From JAFLTL01 sp964389525 (GTDB lineage: Bacteria; Bacteroidota; Bacteroidia; Bacteroidales; Muribaculaceae): a stretch of DNA of 64,000 nt. The notes under the pieces were generated by a model that was not told the DNA's origin, did not search any database, and saw only the letters and a program-made list of their open reading frames with translations. How positions within the stretch are numbered: position 1 is the first letter of the stretch; every line of letters starts with the position of its first letter. Shown piece by piece: positions 41,589-50,908 of the stretch. The stretch spans positions 62,001 to 126,000 of the forward strand of contig CAYMEX010000005.1 in NCBI GenBank assembly GCA_964389525.1, read 5' to 3'. The translations under genes were made by a program, and so were the position numbers.

Positions 41589-43406
41589 TTACTTCCCGTT
41601 GCGGAAGTCGATCCGCACTGCGTCTACTACGTTGATGATGTAGTCGCCGGTTTTCTCAAGACAGCTGACAATGTCCATGTAGAAGATCGCCGACTGGTAT
41701 TCGTAGTGGTTCTCGTTGATGTTGGTGATGTTCTGCGTGCGCAGCTGGTTGCGCTTGTTGTTGAGCTCACGCTCGGTGTTGTATGATACGAGTATGTCGC
41801 TTTCGTGCGGGGTCTCTACGGTCGATAGGAGTTTCACCATATTGGTCATGGCCTTGTCGACATAGTCGAACATCGCATCGATGTTGTGATAGATTTCCGT
41901 GTTGAAATGTACGTTGGCCTGCTGTTTGCGCAGAAGTATCTTGCCTATGCCGAGGCAGCAGTCGGCGATGCTCTCGATTTCAGTCACGATCGACAGCATG
42001 CCCGCGACATGGCGTTTCGAGGTGTTAGAGAGACGCCCCTCGGCCACATGTTTGAGGAAATTGCCGATCTCGAGCTCCATGCGGTCAGAGATCTCCTCAT
42101 ATTTCTCAAGGCGTGAATACAGCTTGTTGAAATCGTCGTTGCCCGGTTTGGTGTGGACGAGGGTCTTGGCCATGCCCACCATGCGTCCCACGCGCTGGGC
42201 AAAAACCTCAAGCTCTTTCTCTGCCTGGGCGATATTGAGCTCCGACATGCCCAGAAGGCCTCTGGAGATAAACTTGAGCGTGAACTCCTCTTCCTCGCGG
42301 TGGCGCGAAGGCATAAGCCATTCGAGTATCTTTACATACGCATTGGTGAACCAGATCATTATGAGCATGTTGAGCGTCGTCGCAAGTGTCGGGAAAACCG
42401 ACATGCCGAACGACACGCTCACCTGCATCCGTGTCATTGTGCCGAGTGTGGCGTCTGAGGCCGGCAATGTGCCGTCAAACAGATGGTTGTAGATCTCGGG
42501 GGCTGTGTTCTGAAGGTCGTTGACAAATCCGTAAAGCAGATTTGGGTCGCCCTGGCCGCATTTCTCTGTTATCCATGCGCATAAGTCGCAGAACGGATAA
42601 AATATCGCCATGATCCATACCGCCATGGCCGAGTTGAAGAGAAGCATGGCTATGGCCGCGCGTTTTGCGCCGAGGTTGCCGCTGAGCGATGCAAGAATCG
42701 GGGTAATGGTGGTTCCGATCTTCGAGCCGAGTATGATGGCGCAGCCGAGGTCAAACGATATCCACCCTTTGCTGCACATTATCAGTGTAATGGCAAATGT
42801 CGCGGCCGACGACTGTATCAACATCGTTATGACGATGCCGACAAACAGGAATACTATTACCGACCAGTAGCCCATCGAGGCGTAACGCTCGAGGAAGGCA
42901 AACATCTCGGGGTTGCTCTGAAGGTCAGGTACATAGCGGCTTATAAGCGAAAGCGCCATGAAAAGCAGCGCGAATCCGATGAGTAGCTCGCCGATCGATT
43001 TTGTGCGGCTGCGCTTGGCAAAAAGCATAGGCACGCCAAAGGCGAGAATAGGCACCGCTACTGTGGCGACATCGACCTTGAAGCCGAAGAGCGAGATGAT
43101 CCACATCGTGAATGTCGCTCCGACATTGGCGCCAAGGGTCACCGCGAGAGACTGTGCGAGCGATATCAGGCCGGCGTTGACAAAACCGACCACCATGGCG
43201 ACCGAGGCCGACGAACTCTGGACGAGCGCTGTGATGAAAATACCCGTGAGGGCTCCGGCAAAACGGTTTCTCGTCATGGCGCCCAAAATGGTGCGCAGAC
43301 GGTTGCCGGCAGCTTTCTGAAGGCCCTCGCTCATAACCTTCATGCCGTAGAGGAAAAGCCCGACAGATCCGAGCAATCCTAAAAAATCAAGGAAACTATA
43401 GTTCAT
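41589..43406 (-). CDS. Na/Pi cotransporter with PhoU-like domain
   Basis: 605 residues. Two inverted NaPi repeats carry the QSSSA/QSSAA motifs (ITALVQSSSASVAMVVGFVNAG and MLIQSSAATFAITLIM). A long C-terminal helical domain (about 370-600; EEEFTLKFISRGLLGMSELNIAQAEKELEVFAQRVGRM...) is PhoU-like. It takes up phosphate with sodium across the inner membrane. A promoter with TTTG (43451-43454), 18 nt and TATCTTTG (43425-43432) lies just upstream on the minus strand. Confidence 0.92.
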   Translation of the reverse strand: MNYSFLDFLGLLGSVGLFLYGMKVMSEGLQKAAGNRLRTILGAMTRNRFAGALTGIFITALVQSSSASVAMVVGFVNAGLISLAQSLAVTLGANVGATFTMWIISLFGFKVDVATVAVPILAFGVPMLFAKRSRTKSIGELLIGFALLFMALSLISRYVPDLQSNPEMFAFLERYASMGYWSVIVFLFVGIVITMLIQSSAATFAITLIMCSKGWISFDLGCAIILGSKIGTTITPILASLSGNLGAKRAAIAMLLFNSAMAVWIMAIFYPFCDLCAWITEKCGQGDPNLLYGFVNDLQNTAPEIYNHLFDGTLPASDATLGTMTRMQVSVSFGMSVFPTLATTLNMLIMIWFTNAYVKILEWLMPSRHREEEEFTLKFISRGLLGMSELNIAQAEKELEVFAQRVGRMVGMAKTLVHTKPGNDDFNKLYSRLEKYEEISDRMELEIGNFLKHVAEGRLSNTSKRHVAGMLSIVTEIESIADCCLGIGKILLRKQQANVHFNTEIYHNIDAMFDYVDKAMTNMVKLLSTVETPHESDILVSYNTERELNNKRNQLRTQNITNINENHYEYQSAIFYMDIVSCLEKTGDYIINVVDAVRIDFRNGK

Positions 43407-43424
43407 GCGCAGTCGATGTGTCTA

Positions 43425-43454
43425 CAAAGATAAATCTATATGTGCAAAATCAAA
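43425..43454 (-). promoter_or_regulatory. Predicted promoter of the Na/Pi cotransporter gene
   Basis: Minus strand TTTG (complement of 43451-43454), 18-nt spacer, TATCTTTG (complement of 43425-43432). Expected start near 43418, giving a leader of about 12 nt. Confidence 0.6.
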
Positions 43455-43575
43455 AAAAATCTTATCCACAATTAAAAAATATGATGACATGTGAGCCGAT
43501 GTGTCTTGTAAAAGTGCTAATTTTGCCGTGGTTCTGAGCGTCAGAACAATAGAACAATAACTAATTCAATACAGT

Positions 43576-43959
43576 ATGTCACAAAACATCGCATTCATGG
43601 ATGCCGTTAAGGCTTGTTTCGGCAAGTATGCCGACTTCAATGGTCGCTCGCCTCGCGCAGAGTTCTGGTACTTTATGCTTTTCAATGCTGTTGTCGGCAT
43701 TGTTCTCTATGCTCTTGCTGCGGCTGTGGCCACATTCTTCCTCTATATCTACTACATTTATGCACTTGCCGCGATTGTGCCCAACATCGCAGTTGCAATC
43801 CGTCGTATGCACGACATAGGCCGCTCGGGCTGGTGGATCCTTATCTCGCTGGTTCCTCTGATCGGTTCGATCTGGTACATCGTGCTTTGCGCTCTTCCCT
43901 CGCAGCTCGGCCCCAACAAATTCGGCCCTAACCCTTACGGACAGAACACGATCGCCTGA
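43576..43959 (+). CDS. DUF805 membrane protein
   Basis: 127 residues. DUF805 hallmarks: F.KYADFNGRSPRAEFWYFMLFN, RRMHDIGRSGWWILI and LVPLIGSIWYIVL, with three or four membrane helices. Function unknown in this phylum. A TAATTTTG box at 43518-43525 suggests its own promoter. Convergent with the ATP-grasp gene, sharing a terminator. Confidence 0.93.
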   Translation: MSQNIAFMDAVKACFGKYADFNGRSPRAEFWYFMLFNAVVGIVLYALAAAVATFFLYIYYIYALAAIVPNIAVAIRRMHDIGRSGWWILISLVPLIGSIWYIVLCALPSQLGPNKFGPNPYGQNTIA

Positions 43960-43978
43960 GCGCCGAGACAAAGATCTT

Positions 43979-45121
43979 TTAGGCCGTGCCGGTTTGACCG
44001 TGCGCGGCCTTTCTTTTGGCTTCGATGCAAAATGATGGTGTTGCATCGTGTGGCGAAAGGCTGATGCACCCCTCAGCAAGCCTTCTGTCGCTCCATATAG
44101 CCCCGCGCCCTCTCTCTTGCTGTGGCTTTAGCATAAAACGCCCGTATGAATCGGGGTGAAGCAACCGTCGGGTTGCCATCCACGCCACTACGCCCATGGT
44201 TGTGCGCATGTTCACTTCGATACACGTGTCGACGGCCGGCGTGCCGCCGTTGTCGTAAATCATCATGTCGACACCGAAAAAACCGTCATATGGTATCGTG
44301 CCTACAATCTGTCGCATGGCCGCTTCCATGCGTCGTTCAAGCTCTCCGAAGTTTTCTCCGGGGCAGAGATCGGAGAGCCGGCGGCGTATCTCATCGTCGG
44401 GCAGCAGCAGATTGGCCGTGTAGGTGTCGCCTGCAGTCTCAAATAGTGAATACCCAAGGAAACTGATGCCGTTGTCGCGTCTCATCTCGAAAAGCATGGC
44501 AAACTCGGCGATGCGGTCGAGCTCACGCTCGATCATGACCGATCCCTGTCGGGCTATCGACGTCGCGCATCTCCTCGTGAATGCGTCGGCCGAGTGCATG
44601 CTGCCGTGAAATACGCCGCGTCCGCTTCCCGAGAGAGGTGATTTGCCTACCACGCGCCCCCATCGTCGCAGTGTGGCCTGGACTTCGTCTGTGGTGAACG
44701 CTTCGACAGGTGTGAGGTCTGTTGAAAGCGCGTGGTGCAGGGCGATTGACGTGCGCCGGTGCGACAGCGATGCCACGCGTTGCAGATCGACGTCGCTGTC
44801 GAAATGCCCGTGCCACCTTGCGCCTCTCTTCCTGAATGCCCGGGCAAATTGCTCCATGGCCCACGGCGACCATCCCCAGGGGCGAAGAACCTCGATCTCC
44901 TCTCCCTGCCACGGCTGCATGCCGTGATCCCATTCGCGCAGATCTTCGGGCATGTCACGCATGCCGTCGGTCAAAACGAAGTCGCCTTTGCGGCCGAGAA
45001 GGAGCGGTAGCCAGATGCCGGCGTGCTCCATCGCGACAGCGGCGGCAGGAGGCGTGTAATAGCGTTGTCCCGACGCCAGTGCGAGATCGTTGCCGGGGTT
45101 GAAGAAGTGAAGATCGCCCAT
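43979..45121 (-). CDS. ATP-grasp-fold protein, unassigned
   Basis: 380 residues. The N-terminus (MGDLHFFNPGNDLALASGQRYYTPPAAA) is a distinctive FNPGND.LA block. The central and C-terminal parts have ATP-grasp features: GRVVGKSPLSGSGRGVF (phosphate-binding loop), SVMIERELD, and FFGVDMMIYD...TCIEVNMRTTMG (metal-binding D and E...N). ATP-grasp enzymes ligate a carboxylate to an amine or similar through acyl phosphate. No substrate can be assigned, and there is no peptide or natural-product gene nearby. A -7 box TATCTTTG is at the complement of 45154-45161. Confidence 0.82.
   Translation of the reverse strand: MGDLHFFNPGNDLALASGQRYYTPPAAAVAMEHAGIWLPLLLGRKGDFVLTDGMRDMPEDLREWDHGMQPWQGEEIEVLRPWGWSPWAMEQFARAFRKRGARWHGHFDSDVDLQRVASLSHRRTSIALHHALSTDLTPVEAFTTDEVQATLRRWGRVVGKSPLSGSGRGVFHGSMHSADAFTRRCATSIARQGSVMIERELDRIAEFAMLFEMRRDNGISFLGYSLFETAGDTYTANLLLPDDEIRRRLSDLCPGENFGELERRMEAAMRQIVGTIPYDGFFGVDMMIYDNGGTPAVDTCIEVNMRTTMGVVAWMATRRLLHPDSYGRFMLKPQQERGRGAIWSDRRLAEGCISLSPHDATPSFCIEAKRKAAHGQTGTA
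43981..44016. terminator. Terminator between DUF805 and ATP-grasp genes
   Basis: AGGCCG/CGGCCT outer arms with an inner CGGT/ACCG pairing, followed by TTTCTTTT on the plus strand. It overlaps the last codons of the convergent ATP-grasp gene. Confidence 0.7.
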
Positions 45122-45167
45122 GCTGACTGAAAAAGTGCGATAAATATTCCATGCAAAGATATATGCG

Positions 45168-45199
45168 TTTGACCATAAAGAAAAATATCCCTATTTTTG
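45168..45199 (+). promoter_or_regulatory. Predicted PFP promoter
   Basis: TTTG at 45168-45171, exactly 20 nt, then TATTTTTG at 45192-45199: a near-ideal Bacteroidetes primary promoter. Expected start near 45207, leader about 40 nt. Confidence 0.75.
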
Positions 45200-45246
45200 T
45201 GGGAGAAATTCTATTGGACAGATAGACAAAAATCAAAATAGCAAGA

Positions 45247-46893
45247 ATGAAAAAGAGTGCATTGCAGCAGGCCCGTTCGGCCTACCAGCCTAAATTGCCT
45301 CAGGTGCTCAAAGGCGCTGTCAAGGTAGTTGAAGGTCGCCCCACCCAGTCGGTGGCCGATCAGGAGGAAATCAAAAAACTGTTCCCCAACACCTACGGTC
45401 TTCCCGAACTCACATTTGAGGCTGCGGAAGGAAACGCCCAGGGCAAACCCCTCAATGTCGGTGTCATCCTTTCGGGCGGTCAGGCTCCCGGCGGACACAA
45501 CGTCATCAGCGGCCTTTTCGACGGTATCAAGAGTGTGAATCCCCAGAGCCGTCTCTACGGTTTCCTCATGGGTCCCGGCGGATTTGTCGACCACAACTAC
45601 ATCGAGCTCACATCTGAGATCATCGACGACTACCGCAACACCGGCGGTTTCGACATCATCGGTTCAGGTCGCACGAAGCTCGAGAAGAAAGAGCAGTTCG
45701 ACAAAGGCCTTGAGATCCTCAAGGAGCTTGGCATCACAGCTCTTGTCATCATCGGCGGAGACGACTCCAACACCAACGCCGCAGTGCTTGCCGAGTACTA
45801 CAAGCAGATCGGTGCCGGCGTTCAGGTTATCGGCTGCCCCAAGACAATCGACGGCGACCTCAAGAACGATCTGATCGAGACATCGTTTGGCTTCGACACC
45901 GCCACCAAGGTTTACTCCGAGGTGATCGGCAACATCCAGCGCGACTGCAACTCGGCAAAGAAATACTACCACTTCATCAAGCTCATGGGCCGCTCGGCTT
46001 CGCACATCGCTCTCGAGTGCGCTCTCCAGACACAGCCGACTCTCTGCATCATCTCTGAGGAGGTTGAGGCAAAGAACCTTTCGCTCAACGACATCATCGA
46101 GAGCATCGCTCAGACGATCGTCGCACGCGCCAATGCTGGCATGAACTACGGCACAGTCCTCATCCCCGAGGGTCTCATCGAGTTCATCCCCGCCATGAAG
46201 CGTCTTATCGCCCAGCTCAACGACCTGCTCGCCGCTAAGGCCGAGGAGTTCGCTGCTATCGGCAGCGCTTCAGAGCAGCGTGCATGGATCATCGGTCAGC
46301 TCGACAAGGAGAACGCCGAGACCTATGCTTCGCTCCCCGAGGGTGTGGCACGCCAGCTCTCGCTCGACCGCGACCCCCACGGCAACGTGCAGGTTTCGCT
46401 CATCGAGACAGAGAAACTCCTCAGCGAGATGGTGGGCAAGCGTCTCCGCGAGCTCAAGAAAGAGGGTGTCTACACCGGCAAGTTCTCGCCGCTTCACCAC
46501 TTCTTCGGCTATGAGGGACGTTGCGCCGATCCTTCAAACTTCGACGCCGACTATTGCTATTCGCTCGGCTTCAACGCCGCTCAGCTCATCGAGGCAGGTG
46601 TCACCGGCTACATGTCGTCGGTGCGCAAGCTCACACGTCCGGCTGCCGAGTGGGTTGCAGGCGGTATACCCGTGACCATGATGATGAACATGGAGCGCCG
46701 TCATGGCGAGATGAAGCCCGTTATACAGAAGGCTCTCGTGAAGCTCGACGGAAATCCCTTCCGCAAGTTCGCCGCACAGCGTCAGAGCTGGGCAGAGGGC
46801 GTGGAGTTCATCTATCCCGGCCCGATCCAGTACTTCGGCCCGACAGAAGTATGCGATCCGACTACTCTGACACTCAAATACGAGCACGAGTAA
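45247..46893 (+). CDS. pfp: Diphosphate--fructose-6-phosphate 1-phosphotransferase
   Basis: 548 residues, the long form related to plant PFP beta subunits. Key motifs: GVILSGGQAPGGHNVISGLFDG, IIGGDDSNTNA (Asp-Asp in place of the ATP-PFK Gly-Asp-Gly, marking pyrophosphate use), CPKTIDGDLKN and MGRSASHIALECAL. It phosphorylates fructose-6-phosphate with PPi, reversibly, at the main glycolytic control step. Own promoter and a strong terminator, so monocistronic. Its codons are strongly biased, as expected for high expression. Confidence 0.97.
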   Translation: MKKSALQQARSAYQPKLPQVLKGAVKVVEGRPTQSVADQEEIKKLFPNTYGLPELTFEAAEGNAQGKPLNVGVILSGGQAPGGHNVISGLFDGIKSVNPQSRLYGFLMGPGGFVDHNYIELTSEIIDDYRNTGGFDIIGSGRTKLEKKEQFDKGLEILKELGITALVIIGGDDSNTNAAVLAEYYKQIGAGVQVIGCPKTIDGDLKNDLIETSFGFDTATKVYSEVIGNIQRDCNSAKKYYHFIKLMGRSASHIALECALQTQPTLCIISEEVEAKNLSLNDIIESIAQTIVARANAGMNYGTVLIPEGLIEFIPAMKRLIAQLNDLLAAKAEEFAAIGSASEQRAWIIGQLDKENAETYASLPEGVARQLSLDRDPHGNVQVSLIETEKLLSEMVGKRLRELKKEGVYTGKFSPLHHFFGYEGRCADPSNFDADYCYSLGFNAAQLIEAGVTGYMSSVRKLTRPAAEWVAGGIPVTMMMNMERRHGEMKPVIQKALVKLDGNPFRKFAAQRQSWAEGVEFIYPGPIQYFGPTEVCDPTTLTLKYEHE

Positions 46894-46927
46894 TATCGCT
46901 GTCGCTTTTGTAAGAAAACATGATTGT

Positions 46928-46973
46928 GGAGGCGATGGCAGCGGTCTTGGCCGCTATCGCCTCCCTTTTTTTT
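46928..46973 (+). terminator. Terminator of PFP gene
   Basis: GGAGGCGAT...ATCGCCTCC with an inner AGCGG/CCGCT pairing, followed by eight T. It rules out a protease start at 46920. Confidence 0.9.
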
Positions 46974-46991
46974 ATTAACATAGATTTTGCA

Positions 46992-49900
46992 ATGAGAAAG
47001 CAGTTTGTATTTGCCATAGTGTCGGCGATAGCGTTCGGCGCTTCTGCCACTGCGCCCCTTTTTATGCGCGACGCCGTCATTTCGCCCGACGGAAACAAGA
47101 TAGCCTTCACATACAAGGGTGATATATGGACGGTACCTGCCGCCGGAGGCACGGCTACACGTCTCACGATGACCGACCAGTATTACGAGGCATCGCCTGT
47201 CTGGTCGCCCGACAGCCGTTCGGTCGCTTTCCGCTCAAACCGCGCCGGATCATTCGACATCTATGTTGTCGATGCCGATGGCGGAGAGCCGCGACGCCTC
47301 ACGTTCGGCTCAGCACAGGAGACTCCAGAGGCGTTTACCCCCGACGGTAAATCCATACTTTTCTCCTGCTATATGACTCCGACGGCCCAGACTGCCGCAT
47401 TCCCGTCGTCAAGGCTCACACAGCTCTACAGCATACCGGTCGGAGGCGGACGTCCGGCGCTCGTTTCAGCAACACCGGTGCTCTATCCGTCGTTTGCGCC
47501 GGGCAACAGCAATCTGGTCTATTACCAGGATATAAAAGGATTTGAAGATCAGTGGCGCAAGCACCACACATCTTCCGACACACGCGACATCTGGACACTT
47601 GATCTGAAAAGTGGAAAGCATGTCAACCTCACCGAGCGTGGCGGCGAAGACCGCAACCCCGTCATTTCGCCCGACGGAAAGACACTCTATTTCCTGAGCG
47701 AACGCGATGGCGGCTCGATGAACGTCTACAGCATGGAGCCGCGCAAGGGGGCGACGCCAAAGGCTGTGACCTCATTCAAGTCTCATCCCGTGCGATTCCT
47801 CTCGGGAGCCAAAGACGGCACACTCGCCTTCACCTACGACGGCGAGATCTACACGATGACGCCCGCGTCGCAGCCCCGCAAGGTCAACATCGACATAACC
47901 GCCGATTTCTATCAGCCTGTAAAGCGCATACAGGTGAACAGCGCCCAGGGAGCCGTTCCCTCGCCCGACGGCAAGCAGATCGCGTTCATAAACCGTGGCA
48001 ATGTGTTTGTCACATCGGTCGAGTTTCCCACTACGCGCCAGATCACAAACACCGTCGAGGGTGAGAGCCAGGTCGAATGGGCTCCTGACGGCAAGGCGCT
48101 GGTCTACACCTCGGAGCGCGACGGACATTGGAATATCTACAAGGCTACTCTCGGCCACGACGGCGATCCTGATTTCGCCAACGCCACGATCATCAGTGAA
48201 GAGGCCGTGTTCCCGGCTTCCGACGGTGTCGAGCGCACATGCCCCTCATATAGCCCCGACGGCAAGAAACTTGCATTTGTGGCCGACCGCAATAAGCTGA
48301 TGGTCATGGATGTCGAGAGCGGCAAGGTGTCGCAGGTGACCGACGGTCACACCCACACCTCGCGCGGAGGCTCGATCACATATTCGTGGAGCCCCGACAG
48401 CAAGTGGATTGTCATGGACGGCGTGCTGCATCATCACGATCCCTACTCCGACATTATACTTGTCAAGGTCGCCGACGGCACGATGATACCTCTCACCGAG
48501 ACCGGCTACTTCGATGAGTCGCCGAAATTTGTTCTCGACGGAAATGCCGTGATGTTCGGCTCCGACCGCTACGGCATGCGTGCCCACGCCTCGTGGGGAT
48601 CTGAGCAGGACGTGATGATCGTCTTCCTCAACTCCGATGCCTACGACAAGTTCCGCCTGAGCGAGCAGGATTATGCGCTCCGCACCGAGCTTGAGAAGGC
48701 CAATGCCAAGGACGACAAGGAGAAAAAAGACGGTGCCAAAGAGAAGAAGGATGAAAAGGATAAAAAAGAGGAGGCAGTGAAGGACATTGTCGTCGAGCCC
48801 GACGGCATACAGGACCGCATACTGCGCCTCACACCCAACTCGTCGCAGCTTGGCGACGCCATCATCACCGCCGACGGATCGACATTGCTCTATCTCAGTG
48901 CTTTTGAGGGTGGATATGACCTCTGGAAAAAAGATCTCCGCAAGGGCGATGTGAAGCTGGCTTCAAAGAACGTCGGAGGCGGCTCGCTTGCATCCGACAA
49001 AGACGGCAAGACATATTTCCTGCTATCGCGTTCGCTCCGTAAGGTCGATCCCAAGACCGGCTCTACCACACCTGTCGCATTCAGCGGCTCGATGAGCCTC
49101 GACGAGGCGGCTGAGCGCGAGTATATGTTTGATTATGTCAAGGTGCAGGAGCGTGAGAAGTTCTACGACGTCAATATGCACGGCGTCGACTGGGAGAACC
49201 TCACGGAGCACTATCGCCGCTTCCTGCCGCATATCAGCAACAACTACGATTTCGCCACACTGCTTTCCGAGATGCTCGGCGAGCTCAATGTGTCGCATAC
49301 GGGCGGACGTTATACGGCTCCGTCCAATCCCAACCTCGACCGCACCGCCTCGCTGGGTCTGATGTATGACCTCACCGACGGAGGCCGCGACGGCCTTCTT
49401 GTCAGCGAAGTCATAGAGGGAGGCCCCATGGACAAGGCATGGAGCAAGATCAAGGCGGGCGATGTCATCACCGCCATAGGCGGCCGTCAGCTCAAGGCCG
49501 ATGAGCCGGTCGAGCCCCTGCTGGCCAATGTCGCCGGGCAGAAGATTCTTGTCGAGTTCACCACGAAGTCGGGCAAGAAAGACAGCGAGGTGGTTGTGCC
49601 TATATCATCTGCTGAGGAAGGCGAGCTGCTTTATCAGCGTTGGATCAGGCAGCGTGCCGCCGACGTCGACCGTTGGAGCAACGGCCGTCTCGGATATGTC
49701 CACATACGTTCGATGGGCGATCCGAGCTACCGCGACATGTATGCCGACGTGCTCGGAAAATACAACGACCGCGACGGTATTGTCATAGACATACGCTGGA
49801 ACGGTGGCGGACGTCTGCACGAAGATGTCGAGGTGCTCTTCTCGGGCAAGCATTATTTCACACAGGTGGTGCGCGGAGTCGAGGCATGCCCGATGCCCTC

Positions 49901-50249
49901 GCGACGGTGGAACAAACCGAGCATAATGGTCATGGCCGAGCCTTGCTACAGCAACGCGCACGGCACGCCGTGGGTCTACAGCCACATGGGGCTTGGCAAA
50001 CTTGTCGGACGTCCCGTGCCCGGCACCATGACCTCGGTCAACTGGGTGACGATGCAGGATCCCTCGATGGTGTTCGGCATACCTGTCACCGGCTACCGCT
50101 CACACGAGGGCACATATCTCGAGAACTCGCAGCTCGATCCCGACGTGCCTGTCACCAATACGCCCGAGGCGTTGCAGCGCGGAGAGGACACTCAGCTGCG
50201 TGTGGCGGTCGAGACACTTCTCAAAGACATTGACTCGGCGAAAAAGTGA
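46992..50249 (+). CDS. Tricorn-like S41 protease, exported
   Basis: 1085 residues from the ATG at 46992, which opens a signal peptide (MRKQFVFAIVSAIAFGASAT). WD40-like PD40 propeller repeats fill about 30-550 (VISPDGNKIAFTYKGDIW, SPVWSPDSRSVAFRSNR and similar). A Lys/Glu-rich insert is at about 571-600. Then come a tricorn C1-like helical part, a PDZ domain (785-875; GLLVSEVIEGGPMDKAWSKIKAGDVITAIGG) and the S41 catalytic domain with Ser987 in PCYSNAHG. It would degrade peptides in the periplasm. Its stop overlaps the GTG start of lolD. Confidence 0.93.
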   Translation: MRKQFVFAIVSAIAFGASATAPLFMRDAVISPDGNKIAFTYKGDIWTVPAAGGTATRLTMTDQYYEASPVWSPDSRSVAFRSNRAGSFDIYVVDADGGEPRRLTFGSAQETPEAFTPDGKSILFSCYMTPTAQTAAFPSSRLTQLYSIPVGGGRPALVSATPVLYPSFAPGNSNLVYYQDIKGFEDQWRKHHTSSDTRDIWTLDLKSGKHVNLTERGGEDRNPVISPDGKTLYFLSERDGGSMNVYSMEPRKGATPKAVTSFKSHPVRFLSGAKDGTLAFTYDGEIYTMTPASQPRKVNIDITADFYQPVKRIQVNSAQGAVPSPDGKQIAFINRGNVFVTSVEFPTTRQITNTVEGESQVEWAPDGKALVYTSERDGHWNIYKATLGHDGDPDFANATIISEEAVFPASDGVERTCPSYSPDGKKLAFVADRNKLMVMDVESGKVSQVTDGHTHTSRGGSITYSWSPDSKWIVMDGVLHHHDPYSDIILVKVADGTMIPLTETGYFDESPKFVLDGNAVMFGSDRYGMRAHASWGSEQDVMIVFLNSDAYDKFRLSEQDYALRTELEKANAKDDKEKKDGAKEKKDEKDKKEEAVKDIVVEPDGIQDRILRLTPNSSQLGDAIITADGSTLLYLSAFEGGYDLWKKDLRKGDVKLASKNVGGGSLASDKDGKTYFLLSRSLRKVDPKTGSTTPVAFSGSMSLDEAAEREYMFDYVKVQEREKFYDVNMHGVDWENLTEHYRRFLPHISNNYDFATLLSEMLGELNVSHTGGRYTAPSNPNLDRTASLGLMYDLTDGGRDGLLVSEVIEGGPMDKAWSKIKAGDVITAIGGRQLKADEPVEPLLANVAGQKILVEFTTKSGKKDSEVVVPISSAEEGELLYQRWIRQRAADVDRWSNGRLGYVHIRSMGDPSYRDMYADVLGKYNDRDGIVIDIRWNGGGRLHEDVEVLFSGKHYFTQVVRGVEACPMPSRRWNKPSIMVMAEPCYSNAHGTPWVYSHMGLGKLVGRPVPGTMTSVNWVTMQDPSMVFGIPVTGYRSHEGTYLENSQLDPDVPVTNTPEALQRGEDTQLRVAVETLLKDIDSAKK

Positions 50250-50908
50250 TAAAGATTACCGACATACACAAAAGCTACGGCTCGCTTCACGTCCTGCGTG
50301 GAGTGAGCCTCGCTATACCCGACCACCGGGTTGTGGCTATCGTCGGGCCGAGCGGATCGGGCAAATCGACGCTCCTGCACATCATCGGGACGCTCGACCG
50401 CCCCGATTCAGGCAAAGTCGAGTATGACGGAGTCGATGTAGCCTCGATGTCCGACAGGCGCATATCGCGGTTCCGCAACGGGCATATCGGTTTCGTGTTT
50501 CAGGCTCATCAGCTTCTGCCGGAGTTCACGCTGCTTGAAAACGTGATGATGCCGGCACTCATTGCCGGATGTCAGCCCTCTAAGGCTGCCGCGCTGGCGC
50601 GTCCGCTGCTTGAGGAGGTAGGCCTCGCCGACCGCCTTGACCATAAGCCGGCCGAGCTGTCGGGAGGTGAGGCGCAGCGCGGGGCAGTGGCGAGGGCGTT
50701 GATCAACAGCCCGTCGGTTGTGCTTGCCGACGAGCCTTCGGGCAGCCTCGATTCGCGCAACCGCGAGGAGCTGCACGATATCTTTTTCAGGCTGCGCGAC
50801 ACGCACGGCACGACTTTCGTCACCGTGACTCACGACGAGTCGCTTGCTGCGCGATGCGACAGTGTGTACCGTATAATAGATGGAGATATATCACCATGCG
50901 AGCACTGA
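50246..50908 (+). CDS. lolD: ABC transporter ATPase, LolD-like
   Basis: 220 residues from a GTG that overlaps the protease stop. Walker A GPSGSGKST (34-42), Q-loop VFQAHQLLPEFTLLENVMMPAL, signature LSGGEAQRGAVARAL, Walker B VVLADEPSGSLD and switch VTHDES. The LLPEFT..ENV sequence is typical of the LolD/MacB group that drives lipoprotein release. No permease gene is adjacent, so the partner must be elsewhere. Its stop overlaps the next gene, suggesting an operon with a lipoprotein. Confidence 0.88.
   Translation: MIKITDIHKSYGSLHVLRGVSLAIPDHRVVAIVGPSGSGKSTLLHIIGTLDRPDSGKVEYDGVDVASMSDRRISRFRNGHIGFVFQAHQLLPEFTLLENVMMPALIAGCQPSKAAALARPLLEEVGLADRLDHKPAELSGGEAQRGAVARALINSPSVVLADEPSGSLDSRNREELHDIFFRLRDTHGTTFVTVTHDESLAARCDSVYRIIDGDISPCEH

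Noticed and set aside
46920..46991. Earlier start for the tricorn-like protease
   Set aside because: This stretch is the hairpin and T run of the PFP terminator; the signal peptide begins at 46992.
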